The notes under the pieces are model-generated. The model was not told where the DNA came from, searched no databases, and saw nothing but the letters and a program-made list of their open reading frames with translations. A DNA stretch of 64,000 nt from Cruorifilaria tuberocauda (taxonomy: Eukaryota > Nematoda > Chromadorea > Rhabditida > Onchocercidae). The position numbers were made by a program, and so were the translations under genes. Below, in pieces: positions 40,822 through 53,271 of the stretch (position 1 is the stretch's first letter; each line of letters starts with the position of its first letter). The stretch is taken from contig JABVXU010000010.1 of NCBI GenBank assembly GCA_013365365.1, positions 434,001 to 498,000 of the forward strand. The letters run 5' to 3'.

Positions 40822-43538
40822 TTATGATATCACAACTGGAGTATGGTATTCCTTGACTAACAACTTCTCAGCCGAAAAGCTTTTCCGATGCGCGATTCGT
40901 AAATCGGGTTGCAGTTTGTCCTCATAGATTCGGCTGAGTGCCTATAAAAAAACCAACAATCCATAGTTATTAATAACATTTTTCAAACAAAAATGATTCT
41001 GAGCCAATTTTTCCACTCAGAACAATAGCTGCTGTTCTTCATGATGCTCAACTATTCAATGCACATGCTCTAAGATACAATAAAACTTTCAGTTAGATAC
41101 AGTATCAGATGATTTCCTATGGCTCAATAGATCATACTTAATCTATCAGACTACTGACCCAATAAGCACTGTTAAAGCATGCTATATAACAGCGAAAACA
41201 GAAAGTGAAGCAAATTCAGACCTCTAGTTTTCTAGCTCGTTCCTTATATAATGGTTGTAATGGTAACTGTAAATCATTGGCCATTGCCAATGTTCTCAGT
41301 TCGTAATAATATTTGGCATAAACAGAACTTGGGACATTAATATTAAACTCCAAGCATTCTAAAAATTGTCTCTCCAGTTCGTTCCTGCAAAAAAAGACAT
41401 ATATACTTGCATTAAAGAGTTTGATATTAACAGTATCACTTACATATCATCAACATTGGTATCTTTTAAAATTTGACAATAATCAATATTCCAAACGGCC
41501 TGATCATCCCACACTTTTGACGCAAGCATAATAGCTCCTAGTACTACACGCCGCCAATTTGACGGGCATAAATCCATTTCAGCGTAATTCAACAATCGTT
41601 CCACATATACCTGACAATAAATCCGATAAAACGAATTTAATTCAATATTTCTTATGCTTAGACAAAACCCCGCTACATAAGAAATATTTAATGAAATAAT
41701 TATTGATTGAATAATTGATGAATAATGGATGAATAATGGAATTGATGAATAATTTAATGAAATACCAAAGTGATTATTGCGCACTCTGCTGTTAACTGGG
41801 CAGCATGAAAGAGAGTTCTGATAAAACGATATATCTGCCGATGATCTGGATCTCTCGACATCATTTCGATTGGAATCGGATCTCTCTAAAATTAGAATGT
41901 CTTGAGTATCATTCAAAGTTGTGCCACAGCGCACTTATGGTCTCCTACATCTGTAATAAGAATATTGAAGAACACCGTGAGCATGGATGGATATTATTCA
42001 AACTAAGCATGGATATCCACTTATGGTCAGCAAGAAGACTAAATCAATTTCATGAAATTTAAATAACTCTTCTGTCCAGCAAGGCATGAACCAAAACCAA
42101 ACTCTTAGTCATTTTAGCAAATTCCACATATACTTATTTCAAGAATATCTTCCTGCAAATTGATAATAATCAGAGGAACACTTACCGTAATTGGATGTAG
42201 TCGTTCTTCAAAAATTTCCATCAATCTCTCATGAGCACGATTTTTTCGATTCACAATATGGTAATAAATAGCTAACGAAATGCACTTGATCGTATTTTTT
42301 AAATTTGGTTGTGAAATAGTGGAATCATCGAGAAATATCGTCGAACAACTATTCGACTTTTGTAATGGTGACATGACAGCGGTCAAGCTTTGTGCATCCA
42401 ACACATAGAATGAACGACGGTTATCCTTCACTAAATCCATCAGATTACAACTATACATATCCAGAACTGCACAAAAATTTTAGCAATTTTTGAAATGTAA
42501 ATTATGTCTCCAATAGTCTTAACAATTATCATATGACTTTTTAAATAATAAAATTACATTAGTAAGCTAATTAAGAAGTTAAGCTTCGTTTTGCATATAT
42601 CGTACCAAACTGATTACAAGAAGTTTTCCTTTTTTTGTATTCAGGAACGGGTAGGAGAATCATCAAAACAATCCACTGCAAGTAAAACGTAGATTCTACT
42701 TACAGAGCGAAATAATTGAGCCATTATTGGTTAAAAAATATATTACTATACGGGCCAAAATGAAACTATTAATAAGAACGAAAAGCATCTAAGGCTCTAT
42801 GGCTAATTTGACTTTCTTGAAAATTTTATGTACAACTTAAACATAAGCAGCAACTATAATAGTAATAAAAACTGACACTTCATTTCACTTCGGCTTCGTT
42901 CCATAAATATCGGCTTAACCATTGGCTGTGTTGATGGATCCTCACAAATCTCTTAAAATCAATCTTCATTAAAATTAAAGTCAATTTAGTCTAAAAAAAC
43001 AGTAAAATCTATCCAAAAATTAATTTTAGAAAAATATTCACTAACCATCGGGTAGTTCCCTTTCACTAATATGAGGGAGAAAATTGGCTGAAGTATCTTC
43101 TCTCGGGAATATCTGATTCACATACTAAAAGAGTGTTTTTTATTTCTAATTATATGTTGAAAAATTTTTCTTCAAAGAAAAAAGGGAACATAGAAAAAAA
43201 GGAAACATTTGATAATTAGTTCAACAGCTATCACATTGGTTTTATCACATTCACCTCAAATCAAAGATTTCCACCTTATCATCACATAGTTGTCGGGAGA
43301 TTTGATACACGGAAAAAATTAACAGTTCTGGAACGTACATCTACGATAGATTTCCATCGAAATGAGGAAATAAGGTGATGTTCTTTTACTGACACTATCC
43401 TTAATCATATACAATAACACCATGATATTTTTATTAGGAACTAACCTCATGATTGGCCTGTTGTCTTACATCGTACATCACCTCTTTGCTTCTAACAGCA
43501 GCTGAGGAATCTTGCAAACAGCATAGCGCATTCCCCAT
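40822..43538 (-). CDS. cyy-1: Cyclin Y
   Basis: Membrane-tethered cyclin that activates CDK14/CDK16-type (PCTAIRE/PFTAIRE) kinases. In C. elegans cyy-1 works with pct-1 in synapse remodelling and presynaptic transport; in other animals it supports Wnt receptor phosphorylation. Exons: 43538-43446, 43124-43046, 42951-42877, 42466-42186, 41885-41766, 41610-41444, 41384-41222, 40941-40822; 365 residues. The start MGNALCC is a classic N-myristoylation and palmitoylation signal. Cyclin box motifs: [100 protein letters not shown]. The C-terminal tail has basic and serine residues ([11 protein letters not shown]) like the 14-3-3-binding region of cyclin Y. The edge of exon 3 (donor GTCAGT) is the least certain. 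Confidence 0.94.
41697..41760. repeat. Imperfect short tandem repeats in a cyclin Y intron
   Basis: Repeated ATTGAATAATTGATGAATAATGGATGAATAATGG-like units within the intron between the exons at 41885-41766 and 41610-41444, next to the donor. Simple slippage repeat. Confidence 0.65.
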
Positions 43539-44598
43539 CAGACTAGCGATTTACTAGAATCCAATGTTGCATCCAGCCATCTTTCTCGTCATATCTCCCT
43601 TATCATCTTTAATGATATATCTTTATCATCTTTAATAACTTATGATTCTCTTCCATTGTATAACTGGAGGATAATACTGAATTATAGGAAGAATAAAACT
43701 GGAGGAAGTTCTTTCAGTCTTTCATGCAAACCATGAACATGTTAAAGATTTCCTCTATCTGCCAATCAGATAATTAATAATGTTATGTTTTACCTTAAAG
43801 GGAAGGCATAATCTTGAAGCAAAATAGAACTATACGGTGTCCTACGTGAAAAGAGCAGTGCCGCTATCCAAACCTATACACCCTCCTACTCTACCGAGAC
43901 CAATCTATACAACTCCTATCACAGCATACTATATCGAACGGAATCAAGTTTTCATTACTGCATCGGTTTCGATAAGTCACGGGGACGCGATTTAGAACGA
44001 GTGAAGAAGCATGTGAAAGTGCAGTTGCACTCGTTTAGCGGGTTTGTGTGCGATGTATTTCATGTCATTTGGTGGTGCAATGATTTGTTTGCTGGATGGG
44101 TTAACTGTGAAAGGAATATTTTAGAATGAGAAGCTTTAAGGGATTAAAAAGTGGAGTTGCTCGTTGTGAATAGTATACTTTCTTCCCCTGGGAAATGTAC
44201 CGTTCCATACCAAATTATTCTGCGAAATTATTCCTATCAGAGAAAGTCAAGACTGACAAACATTGATTAGTCAGCTTGTTATTTAATTCGATCATCAAAG
44301 CAATGTTAAGAAGTTCCATCATTTTAAAGAATGCATCAGTGATGTAACTAAAGGCTCGAGTCCTTCCATCTATCAAAAGGCAGATCGTTGTCTTTGGTTT
44401 ATTGAAAAATGAAATATTTACCTTGCTGAAAAATTGTTCATTTTTCTGACACTGTTTGCACATGTATCACGCAGCTTTGCCCCCTCCGTTATTTCGCACT
44501 GTTTTGCAAACTATATCGTTATATACTGTGTGACGGATAATTTCCAATACTATAAGAGTTTCTTACTGCTCGATGTTTAAATTTTTTTTAGATCGAAA
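43539..44598. other. Divergent promoter region of cyclin Y and the BRA-like gene
   Basis: About 1.06 kb between two divergent start codons; both promoters should lie here. A short tandem repeat of CTTTATCATCTTTAAT occurs at about 43600-43637. No exon seen. Confidence 0.5.
44590..44591 (+). other. Predicted spliced-leader acceptor of the BRA-like gene
   Basis: A T-rich tract ending in TTTTTTTTAG at 44591 lies seven bases before ATG 44599, with no coding exon upstream, as expected for a trans-splice acceptor. Confidence 0.55.
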
Positions 44599-45697
44599 AT
44601 GATGAGTGATGGGAAGGATGTACCTAAAGATGGGCGAAACCATCATGCAGTTGAAGAGGGTATGATGGTTGTGGAGGCAGAAGGCGAGATGCATGATGAC
44701 CACTGGGTATTAGATGATCGTATGAAGCGAATGATTATGGACTTGCAAAGACACTGGCTTACAGATTATCAGCAATCCAGGGAGAAGTTATTGGTTGAAA
44801 TGACTGAACGGGTAAGTTTCAGCCCCTTTTGTTGTAATCAGTCCGTCCGCAATAGAATATAGAAATATCTCACAGTAATGCGATGTTTTTACCCAAAATC
44901 TAAAGAATGTTGTATCTCTTATCCAAAAGACTGATAAGGGGCGGTGTTAAGAAAAAACCAGTTGAAGATGGATTACTTGGGAGTTTTTCAGCTTCATCAG
45001 GAATTCCTTTCTGATCAGCAGAAGATTAGGACCGAACTTCTGACGCAGTTCAAAGACGAGCTAGATACTACAAGGTTGGCGTTATCTGGATCTGAACTTT
45101 CTATTATTCTCAGTAAATGTGTTAAAGTTTTTTAAGTGAAATTATAATTTCTTGCTGCAGAGCTGAATTGGAGGAAAAGTATCGCGAATCTTTGAAAGTT
45201 GAATTGGGCAAAATGGCTGAAAAGCATAGAAAAGAAATATCAAGTATCAAAAAAAAACAGTGGTAGCTTTTCTTTTCTTTCTATTTTATTTATAAAATGT
45301 GACTGCCAGATAATTTATTATTAATCTTTTCAATTGCAAATTGATTGAAAGAAAAAGAAACTTCACATATTCCATATGGTATTTCATACAGAGAAACTTT
45401 GTAACACTAAGAAAATCTAATAAAAAAGTCAATGCCTTGTAAAAAGTAGATTAATGCCTTGTATTGTTCAATTTTTTGTATATTTGGATAGAATTACTAC
45501 GATCTAATTATTTAAATTAAAGGTGCTGGCAGTGCGAAGCAGAAGCGATTTATCACTGCTGTTGGAACACAGCTTATTGCAGTGTAGAATGTCAGCAAAG
45601 CCATTGGGCGACTCATCGGAAGTTTTGTCGCCGTAAGAAACAGAATGCTAGTACTCATCAGCAACAACAGCAGCAACAGCAAAAGAATAATACTTAA
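44599..45697 (+). CDS. bra-1: MYND zinc-finger protein, BRA/BRAM1 (BS69/ZMYND11 C-terminus) family
   Basis: Exons: 44599-44811, 44992-45074, 45161-45262, 45523-45697; 190 residues. Residues 1-70 are acidic and helical, residues 70-130 form a charged coiled-coil-like helix ([40 protein letters not shown]), and the C-terminus is a MYND finger with the ordered ligands C-x2-[18 protein letters not shown] and H-x3-C ending RKFCRRKK, followed by a polyglutamine tail. The finger closely resembles ZMYND11/BS69 and ZMYND8. The protein has no PHD, bromo or PWWP domain, so it matches the short BRAM1 isoform and C. elegans BRA-1/BRA-2, which bind BMP/TGF-beta type I receptors and dampen signalling. Whether it is BRA-1 or BRA-2 cannot be told. 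A type I receptor gene lies about 9 kb downstream, which may be coincidence. Confidence 0.82.
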
Positions 45698-45828
45698 TTA
45701 GTTTATTAAGGATTTTTTTGTTTATGCCTAAGTGGTTGTGGATCTCAAGAAAGCGATTGATTTGTAAATTTTTTTCTTTTTGTTGGCATCTGTTCCTAAA
45801 TTCTTTTCTCTTTTTTTCATTTTATTTA

Positions 45829-45834
45829 AATAAA
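45829..45834 (+). terminator. Polyadenylation signal AATAAA of the BRA-like gene
   Basis: AATAAA 132 bases after the stop codon, followed by a T-rich stretch. Confidence 0.5.
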
Positions 45835-46581
45835 TGTTTTTCAAATGGAAATGAAAAAATGGTGATATTTATAATTTATTTGGGTGCGAATTCAACTCTG
45901 TGATTCCCACTACAAAATCATTTTCCAAGGGATAGAATTTCATAAGGAACGCAATCCGGTATCCCTTTTATAATTTACAGTTAATTTCTTGAGCACTTCC
46001 TGTGGAATCTATGAGGGCAACCTTTAGGCACTGATTAGTTATGTATTTGTACAGGTTACTAATCTGTTGTACAGTGTACTCTAAACGCATTATTGTGTTG
46101 TAAAGATCGTATTCTCATCCTACTTCTTTAATCGTTGAAGGCTATAAGAGAGCGTTTACGAAGCGTTGATTTTGATTATATTCTCAGTAGCAATTTCAAT
46201 ACTGAGAAGAGAGGTTGTTCATGAATGTATTTTTGTGGTTATTGCTTTAAGTCTTGATAACCACCTTTTTATTTATAATAAAGTTCAAGATCATCATTGT
46301 AGTTCTTTCAGTCGGTATTATCGCCACTATTATCAAAGTCGCTTTGCAGGGCCATATGGGTGAAGAAAAGAGATGAAAAGATTAGTTTATTCTAACACGC
46401 TTGTGTGAAGTTTCTATGAGAGAAATTGAAGAGTTGGGTCCGTTATGGTTATTTAGTAGATCTGTATACTTCAATGAATTCTTGGATTGAATTTGTAAGA
46501 GAGCGGGACGGTGTTCTTTTTCTGGTCTTTATTAGGAAATAATATTGCATGACGTAAACTGTTCAAGAAAATAAGATCAAA
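45835..46581. other. Spacer between the BRA-like and cytospin-like genes
   Basis: About 750 bases on the shared plus strand. No exon is supported; a 65-codon open frame at 46166-46363 has no recognisable content. Confidence 0.5.
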
Positions 46582-48897
46582 ATGAAGAGTCGTTGTGGTA
46601 GCACTCAGAATCAATCAAAGAAGGAAGCACCGAGATCATGGAAAACACCATTACGACCAGTTAATCAAGGTATGAATTTTTAGTTATTCGAACTCTTGTC
46701 CCCACTTTGAATTATGGTAGACTAGCTGCATATTTTTAAACTAATACGGCGTAGGTTGTGTTGCAAGTTAAAAGATTAAAAGAGAACACGAATTTGTCAT
46801 TTGTGTGGAAAGGATTATATTGTTCACATTATAGTACTCGTTTCACGTATTTGACTATACACGCAGATGTTCTTTCTATGAAGCTTTGCACTTGTTTCTG
46901 TATTTTGTTATATTATAGGAGGGTGTCGGAATCCTATTCATATAAAATCTGTAAAAGATTCTAGTCAGCATTCGACTGCATCTGAAAAAGAGAATCGCAT
47001 GATTACGCAGGTATTTTTTACTGAACTGAGTGTGATACAGGTTTGTGTACAACTATGACATGATCGTTTAGGGTTCAGTGAAAGTCATTATTTTTTCACT
47101 GATCATTACTGCTTTCTGTCTGGATATAAGTGAACACAGGAGAAAATTGCGTGTAACCTTTATTCCAAAATTCAGACTGCAATTTAGAGTGATTGTTTTT
47201 TCATGGTTTTGTTTTATTTTTTTGCTCACAAATTATTTTTATTAAAGAATATAATGCGAACACTTCATAAGAAAGCGAGACCTATTTCAATTGCTAGCAG
47301 TATATCGCGAAATAATGAGTTTACGCCGAATAGTAACTTGAGAAAGACTTTGTCGCATATGGAGGAGAAATTTACTAGTGCTGCTGAAGAACTTCAAGCT
47401 GCAGAAGAAGAGCTAGCGGAATTGAGGGTTGCATTGAACAAAGCTAAAAATACGATCAAGGCTTTACGTATGGAAAATGCGGTATTTTTTGCTGTTTGGT
47501 AATATCAAAGAACAATTTTTAAACTTATTTCATTCAGATTATGCTGGGCATTTTTTATGTCTCAATTTTTTACTCAAATAGTCGGTTTCAATCATATTTA
47601 GGAACAAGCAGAGAAAATCGAATTTTTGGCCGCCATGAAACAAAAAAGCGATCTCGCACTGAATGAACATAATGTAAGTCCGGATATGAATTAAACGAGA
47701 ATTTAACATTTAATGTTAAATTTTGTTTCACATTTTACTACGCTTTACTGCTGCATCCATATCTTCATTACTGAAAAGGGGAATCGTATAAAAATTACGA
47801 GCACTTAAGCAAACATACTTAGTTAAGATTTATAAAATGATTCATGATAATGCTGACGATGAACTGCATATGTTTCAGAAGGAAGTATTATCTGTAGAGC
47901 ATATTTCAAACAAAGATTTTCAAACACTGATTGATGAACTCAAGGAGGAGAAAATGGTATTGAATTTGGCTTTAGAAAATAGCAAAGCCAAAGAATCAAG
48001 ATTTGCACTTGAGAATATTCACTTAAAAGTGATTATTGAGGTAAGTCACTCATGTCTTAGTTCCATGTACGTATCTATTGAATATTTATTATAAACTGAT
48101 TACAGGAAGAACGTAGAGAATGGGACCAGATGCAGAAGGACCTTCTAGTTGCCGTGAAAGTAGCAAATGATTTTAAAATGGAGGCACAAAAAGAGATGTT
48201 AAAACTATCGGATAGGATAACGGAATTACAAAAACGACGACAGAGTGCCCAATTTACTGCTCCTCAAGGATCGTCAGTAACGTTGTACGAAGAAAATTTT
48301 CAGAACTGGGAAGATAAAGCTTGGCAGAGACTGATGCTCGGTTGTGAACGTGGTTTGTCTTTTTCTGTATTACATTTATTTTTATTACATTATTCCCTGA
48401 AAACTGTTCATGTATTATTTCAGGTTCACGTCGGAATACTCTCCTTCGATGGTGTCAAGAAGCTGTTGCTAAATATTCATATGTTGAAATCACCAATTTT
48501 AGCAGCAGTTGGGCGGATGGTAGAGCTCTCTGTTGCTTATTAGCTTCTTTTTATCCTAACAAGCTGAGCATAGATGTTAGTTTTCTTTGTGATTTCTTGT
48601 TTTTATAACATATCTAAAATATGATACTACACATTGAAATTATTAATTGATATTATACGTTAATATTATTAATTAAAAAAAAAACTTTTCAGCTCATAAA
48701 ATCATTAAAGGGTGCTCTTATTTAAGGAAATCTCTAATTTGGAAGCAGAGGAATGCTTGAAGTTAGCTATCAGTATTGGAGTTGATCTAGGTGTAGAAGT
48801 GGTGGTAAACGTGACTGACTTTAGAAAAGAAGATCGTCCAGAGTGGTCTCTTATCATGAAGTATATCCTCAACTTGTACTATATTATTTCCAATTGA
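46582..48897 (+). CDS. Cytospin/SPECC1-like coiled-coil and calponin-homology protein
   Basis: Exons: 46582-46669, 46919-47010, 47248-47481, 47602-47673, 47879-48040, 48106-48352, 48424-48575, 48727-48897; 405 residues. Residues 1-75 are basic and Ser/Thr-rich. Residues about 75-285 form a long coiled coil (AAEELQAAEEELAELRVALN, DELKEEKMVLNLALENSKAK). The C-terminal CH domain, about 295-405, has the cytospin signature NTLLRWCQEAVAKYSYVEIT, NFSSSWADGRALCCLLASF and RKEDRPEW. In the family such proteins cross-link actin and microtubules and affect adhesion and cytokinesis (SPECC1L). The last exon uses the acceptor TTTAAG at 48726, because a closer TTTTCAG at about 48690 leads straight to a stop in phase. 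Human relatives are more than twice as long, so this is a compact form. No gene symbol is assigned. Confidence 0.8.
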
Positions 48898-51247
48898 TCT
48901 TATTGTTGAACAGCTTTTTCCCGTCATTCCTTTACTTCTTTAATAATTATTCTTTATTGTCATGTTATATTTTGCTCTGTTGTCTGCACTATAGTTCTCT
49001 GGAATAATCTTGGTGGAGATAATACCTTGGTCTTTTAATACTAGTTCAAACAAAACACTTGGTATCCAGTAATGCTTTTATATTAGAGACTTATTCAAAC
49101 TGGAGCAAGCGGTACTCTGTTTGAAAATATTTATTTTATTCTTCTATGAGCATAGTTGACCAGAATTTATTGTCAGGTATAACTAATCCTATAATTTCGC
49201 TTATAAGTGTTATATATATACATATGTATATAAGGATTGTAAATATGGATACATTCCCTGCCGTTCCGTTCATTTTATCATGTGGATAATTGTATGTTTG
49301 AGCCTTTGCTTACTTGATTAAATTTCTTTATTCTTGTGATTACAAGGGATTCTGAAAGAAAACGAAATCATGATAAATTAAGTATTCAGTGTTCATTGAA
49401 AATTTTTTCATCCATTGAGAGATCAAGAAAATATTGCAGTTTTATTAATTGTAGAATCAATATCTCTACTGCAAAAGTTGTTTATATTTGCAATCGATCG
49501 GTTAAATTTTCTCAATCGAGGTTATAGACTGTGTTATTATTACTGAATAAGGTTATGATCGAGTCGTCATCGTCCCGGTCGATCCCTGATGGAATTAAAA
49601 ATTGCTGAGCTGAAGCATTGTAGCATTTGTTTTACACTTGTTACACATATATATCGAAATACAGAAGGTAGGAATTAGATTTTGCTTTAGCTGTAATATA
49701 ATGCAGGACCAGTGTTTGAAAAAAGTTCGTAGTTGAATGTGCCCCTGAAAGCAAGAGTTGTTAGTTTTTACTCCATTAAAATTTATTTGGCTGGGAACTG
49801 ACGTCCACGGGAATAAGACCACAATAAAAGAGTGGATTCATCAGCCATTAAAAAGAACATTTGTAAAACCAGTCTTCTGGCTTCAATTGGGAAGATGTGT
49901 TGTTTTGTTTTACCCGCGAATTTCTGTGATGACATTTCTGAAATTTGACTGTTGAATGTTTCCAATGCTCTCACTTCATGTATCTTTGAGAATTAGTAGC
50001 GAGCACAGGAGCGATGCGCAATACTACTGATGCAATTATCACTCTCCAATTCATATACCACATGTGAACACAGAAGTGCTTGAAGGAGCAATTTACAATG
50101 TTTTGAAAAAATCACAAAATATTGCTTAAAAGCGATTGGTCAAGGTATGGCAAGTGAACAGAGATGAAGTTGGAATATGCGCGTGAAGCTAAAGGCTGAA
50201 TGACATTCCCGCCTTCATGGTTTATAATTTCCAAATGAGTGATGCTTCATTGAATTGAAAGAAAATTTGGTTGTCCAGTAGAACATGGCAAGAAAATAAA
50301 AATGAGAAATTGAATAACAACTTTCTCTGGGAAGAATTTTCTTGTTTCGAAAGTTTTCAAAGTGAACAAGTTGAAGAAAGAGAAGAGCATTGGTTTTAGA
50401 TTATATCCATTCATCCTTTCCTTTCTTATTTATTGTTACATTGCTGGAATAAATTTTGAATTATATAAGAATGATCCATTTCATACAGCAGTGATCACTC
50501 ATTCAACATATCTTTATTCATAAGATGATGACCCAAATCTGACCTCTGTTCTTTCTTTATCCCTTTCTCTCTCTCTTCCTCTCTCCCTTTATTTCATGTA
50601 TTTTCTATTATTACTATTCTCATACTATTTTATTAGTTTCATTACGTATTGTCATTACAAGTAATTATTGTATAAATATTTTGTGATTGATTCACTTATA
50701 AAACAACAGACATTCTTCTTAATAATGTTCTACTTTTTCGATGGAATTTAATTTCGAAAATTTTTGTAATTCGTTCTATCATTTTTTTGGTTAAAATTTT
50801 CCATTATATTTAACAGAATAGTATTATCAGATTAGCCACCCATCTAATGAATGCTATCATCATAACCTAATCTGTCATCTTTAACATGTTTAGTTTTCGA
50901 GTGAAATTCCAGTTCTTCCATGGAGGATGAATTTTTGAAATGTAATTTGTTAACATGAAGAACATTCATAACATCCAATTCTGCTCCTTTTCGAAGAAGT
51001 TACATTTTTTCGAGGTTCATTGATAATTTGATTGTTTCGCATCAACTATTCGACAAAAAACAAAAGAGAAAAAAGTATAAAGTTGAATAAATAAAACTCT
51101 TATTCTAGACATTTCTTCAGTTTTAATAAAGTACTCGAAGTACGATGAAGTTGTGCGGAATAATATAGTCAAGAATTCACTTAAACCATTCACTTCACCA
51201 TTATCTAATTACAGTTTATGCCTCATTGTTAAGTCGCTGATTCCAGA
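48898..51247. other. Intergenic region between the cytospin-like and ELO genes
   Basis: About 2.3 kb of AT-rich sequence, with a pyrimidine-rich tract at about 50553-50592. No exon, RNA gene or repeat of note was found. Confidence 0.5.
51245..51246 (+). other. Possible spliced-leader acceptor of the ELO gene
   Basis: TTCCAG ends at 51246, one base before the predicted ATG at 51248. Weak on its own but consistent with the first-exon model. Confidence 0.35.
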
Positions 51248-53271
51248 ATGTTTTCATTGAATAATTTTGAATTGTACAGGAACAATTTATCCAGTCTTCA
51301 TATCGACTACAAATGCCGGTACTGATATATATACCTTTTTTACTTCAACTATTTAAAAGATCATTAGTTATGACGAATAAAAAATTTCATTATCAAGATT
51401 AAAATAAGTGAGCTAATTTTCATGTTTTTTGCTATAAACACAAAAGATTTTATCAGATTCATCCAGTATCGTTTTCCAAGTCCTCATTAGGAAGAGTAAT
51501 TAGTAGATGTCTCTTCACGCTTGATTAGATGATTCGATATTTTACGGTCGAATTACTTTGAATTCTATAATAATTTGTATAGAAGCTCAGCAATATTTCA
51601 TGACATAATTGTGGCATTCATTTATTGATTACGTCAAATGCTCTAAATGATATTATATCCGATTATCCGTTACGGAATAATACGCAAAATTGTGTAACCA
51701 TTAGTAAAATTCTTCAAGCAAAAAGTTATTTCTTGCAAAAAAAAATTTTATGAGATAAATTTATTAATAATTTATAAGACTTAGATTACTCTCTTCTGTT
51801 TCCTCGTTAATTGCAGATATGCATTACCATTTGAAAAACTGGTTGATCCAATTGAGATAACGATATTATTTCAAAAAAATTGGGGCCAAACGATCAATAT
51901 TTCAATAGGCTACTTCTTCGTCATCAAATTAATCCAATACTTTATGAAACACCGATCTGCCTTCAAATTACGCTGGCCTTTATTTATTTGGAATTTTTCA
52001 CTCGCTCTTTTCAATATTTTTGGTTTCATTCGCTTTAGTGAAGCAAGTTGTTACTATTATTTCTCAAATAAAAAGTCTACTCTAATAAAGCATCTTACTT
52101 TAGCAATTCTTCCCTACGGGTAGTGGTCATTAATTATTTATTGCTCATCTCTCAATGGGCAGTAATCCGCATTCTACTTTCAGGAAACGATTCACTCGTT
52201 ACTATACGAGGGAATTTACCGGTCCTTGTGCTATTCGATAAATCCCAGAGATGTCGCAGCTTATTGGGCATATTTATTTTTCTTGTCGAAAATTGTGGAA
52301 CTTGGCGACACATTGTTTATTGTGCTCAGAAAGAAACCTCTCATTTTCTTGCATTATTATCATCATACTTCAGTACTCATTTATACGGCTCATTCGGGTA
52401 ACTAATCATACCAGATTGTTGTACAATGGACTGGAAGATTTTAAATTCTCAGAATTTTTCCATAGTTTAAACATTTAATTGCTATCAGTACTTGAAATAA
52501 CCGTTCTCTATAGCATGAATAATTTTGCAATGATATACCTGTTTACTGAATTATAGGTGCCGAAAATACGGCCCCTGGAAAGGTGTTTATTATTATGAAT
52601 TTTCTGGTGCATTCCGTCATGTACACATACTTCGCAGTAGCATCTTACGGAATACGACCGCCTAAGTAAGGATTAAGAGAAACGTTTTTGCTGGAGGGAT
52701 TCTTATTTGGATCTGCTATTACTTACATTATTCTTCGCACTTAATCCACCTGTAAATTCTCTAAGACAATTTAAATTTCAAAGTTTCACATTTATACGCA
52801 TATTTCAGGATAGTATCGATGACACTGACTATACTGCAGACAGTTCAGATGTTTGCGGGAATTGGCATCCTAACTTACACCTATCAAATCAAAACTCGAA
52901 CTAGTCTGCCGTAAGTTTCTATCTGCTATAAGTACATATGTTTGGGTGCTTCTAAAACCCTGGCATGGGTCCTGCTCGTCTGCGGTATTTTCTGAATTCC
53001 TTCTGAAGGAAAAACATTTCGGCAGATATGTAGGTTGCTGCCCTGCGAACACGTTAATAGTCTTTTAATTAAAGCAAATATCATTGACTAGATTGAATAG
53101 AAAAATGTTCAAGAGGATTTTAATAGAGACAAAGTTCATTTTAGGTGCCAACAATCAATGCAAAACCTACTATTCGGGGCACTGCTGTACGTCACTTTCG
53201 CGGCACTTTTTATTCAGTACTTCATATCCAATTATTTTCCTAAAGCTGCTAAAAAGATAAAAAACCAGTAA
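51248..53271 (+). CDS. ELO-family very-long-chain fatty acid elongase (3-ketoacyl-CoA synthase)
   Basis: Integral ER membrane enzyme that condenses malonyl-CoA with a long-chain acyl-CoA. Exons: 51248-51273 (predicted), 51817-52042, 52184-52397, 52557-52665, 52809-52910, 53145-53271; 267 residues, a normal ELO length. Motifs: PFEKLVDPIEITILFQKNW, YFMKHRSAFKLRWPLFIWN, AAYWAYLFFLSKIVELGDTL with FIVLRKKPLIF, the histidine box HYYHH, and MNFLVHSVMYTYFA. The tail is lysine-rich (KAAKKIKN), as for ER retention. The arrangement is closest to the ELOVL6/ELOVL3-like group that includes C. elegans elo-3, elo-5 and elo-6; the exact orthologue is not assigned. The 26-base first exon is inferred: it follows an acceptor-like TTCCAG, opens with ATG, leaves the two bases the next exon needs, and has donor GTACAG. 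The intron after 52042 has a GC donor. Confidence 0.9.

Noticed and set aside
41440..41934. 164-codon minus-strand open frame
   Set aside because: It spans two cyclin Y exons and their intron, but in the first of them (41885-41766) it is in the wrong frame; the cyclin box appears only after splicing.
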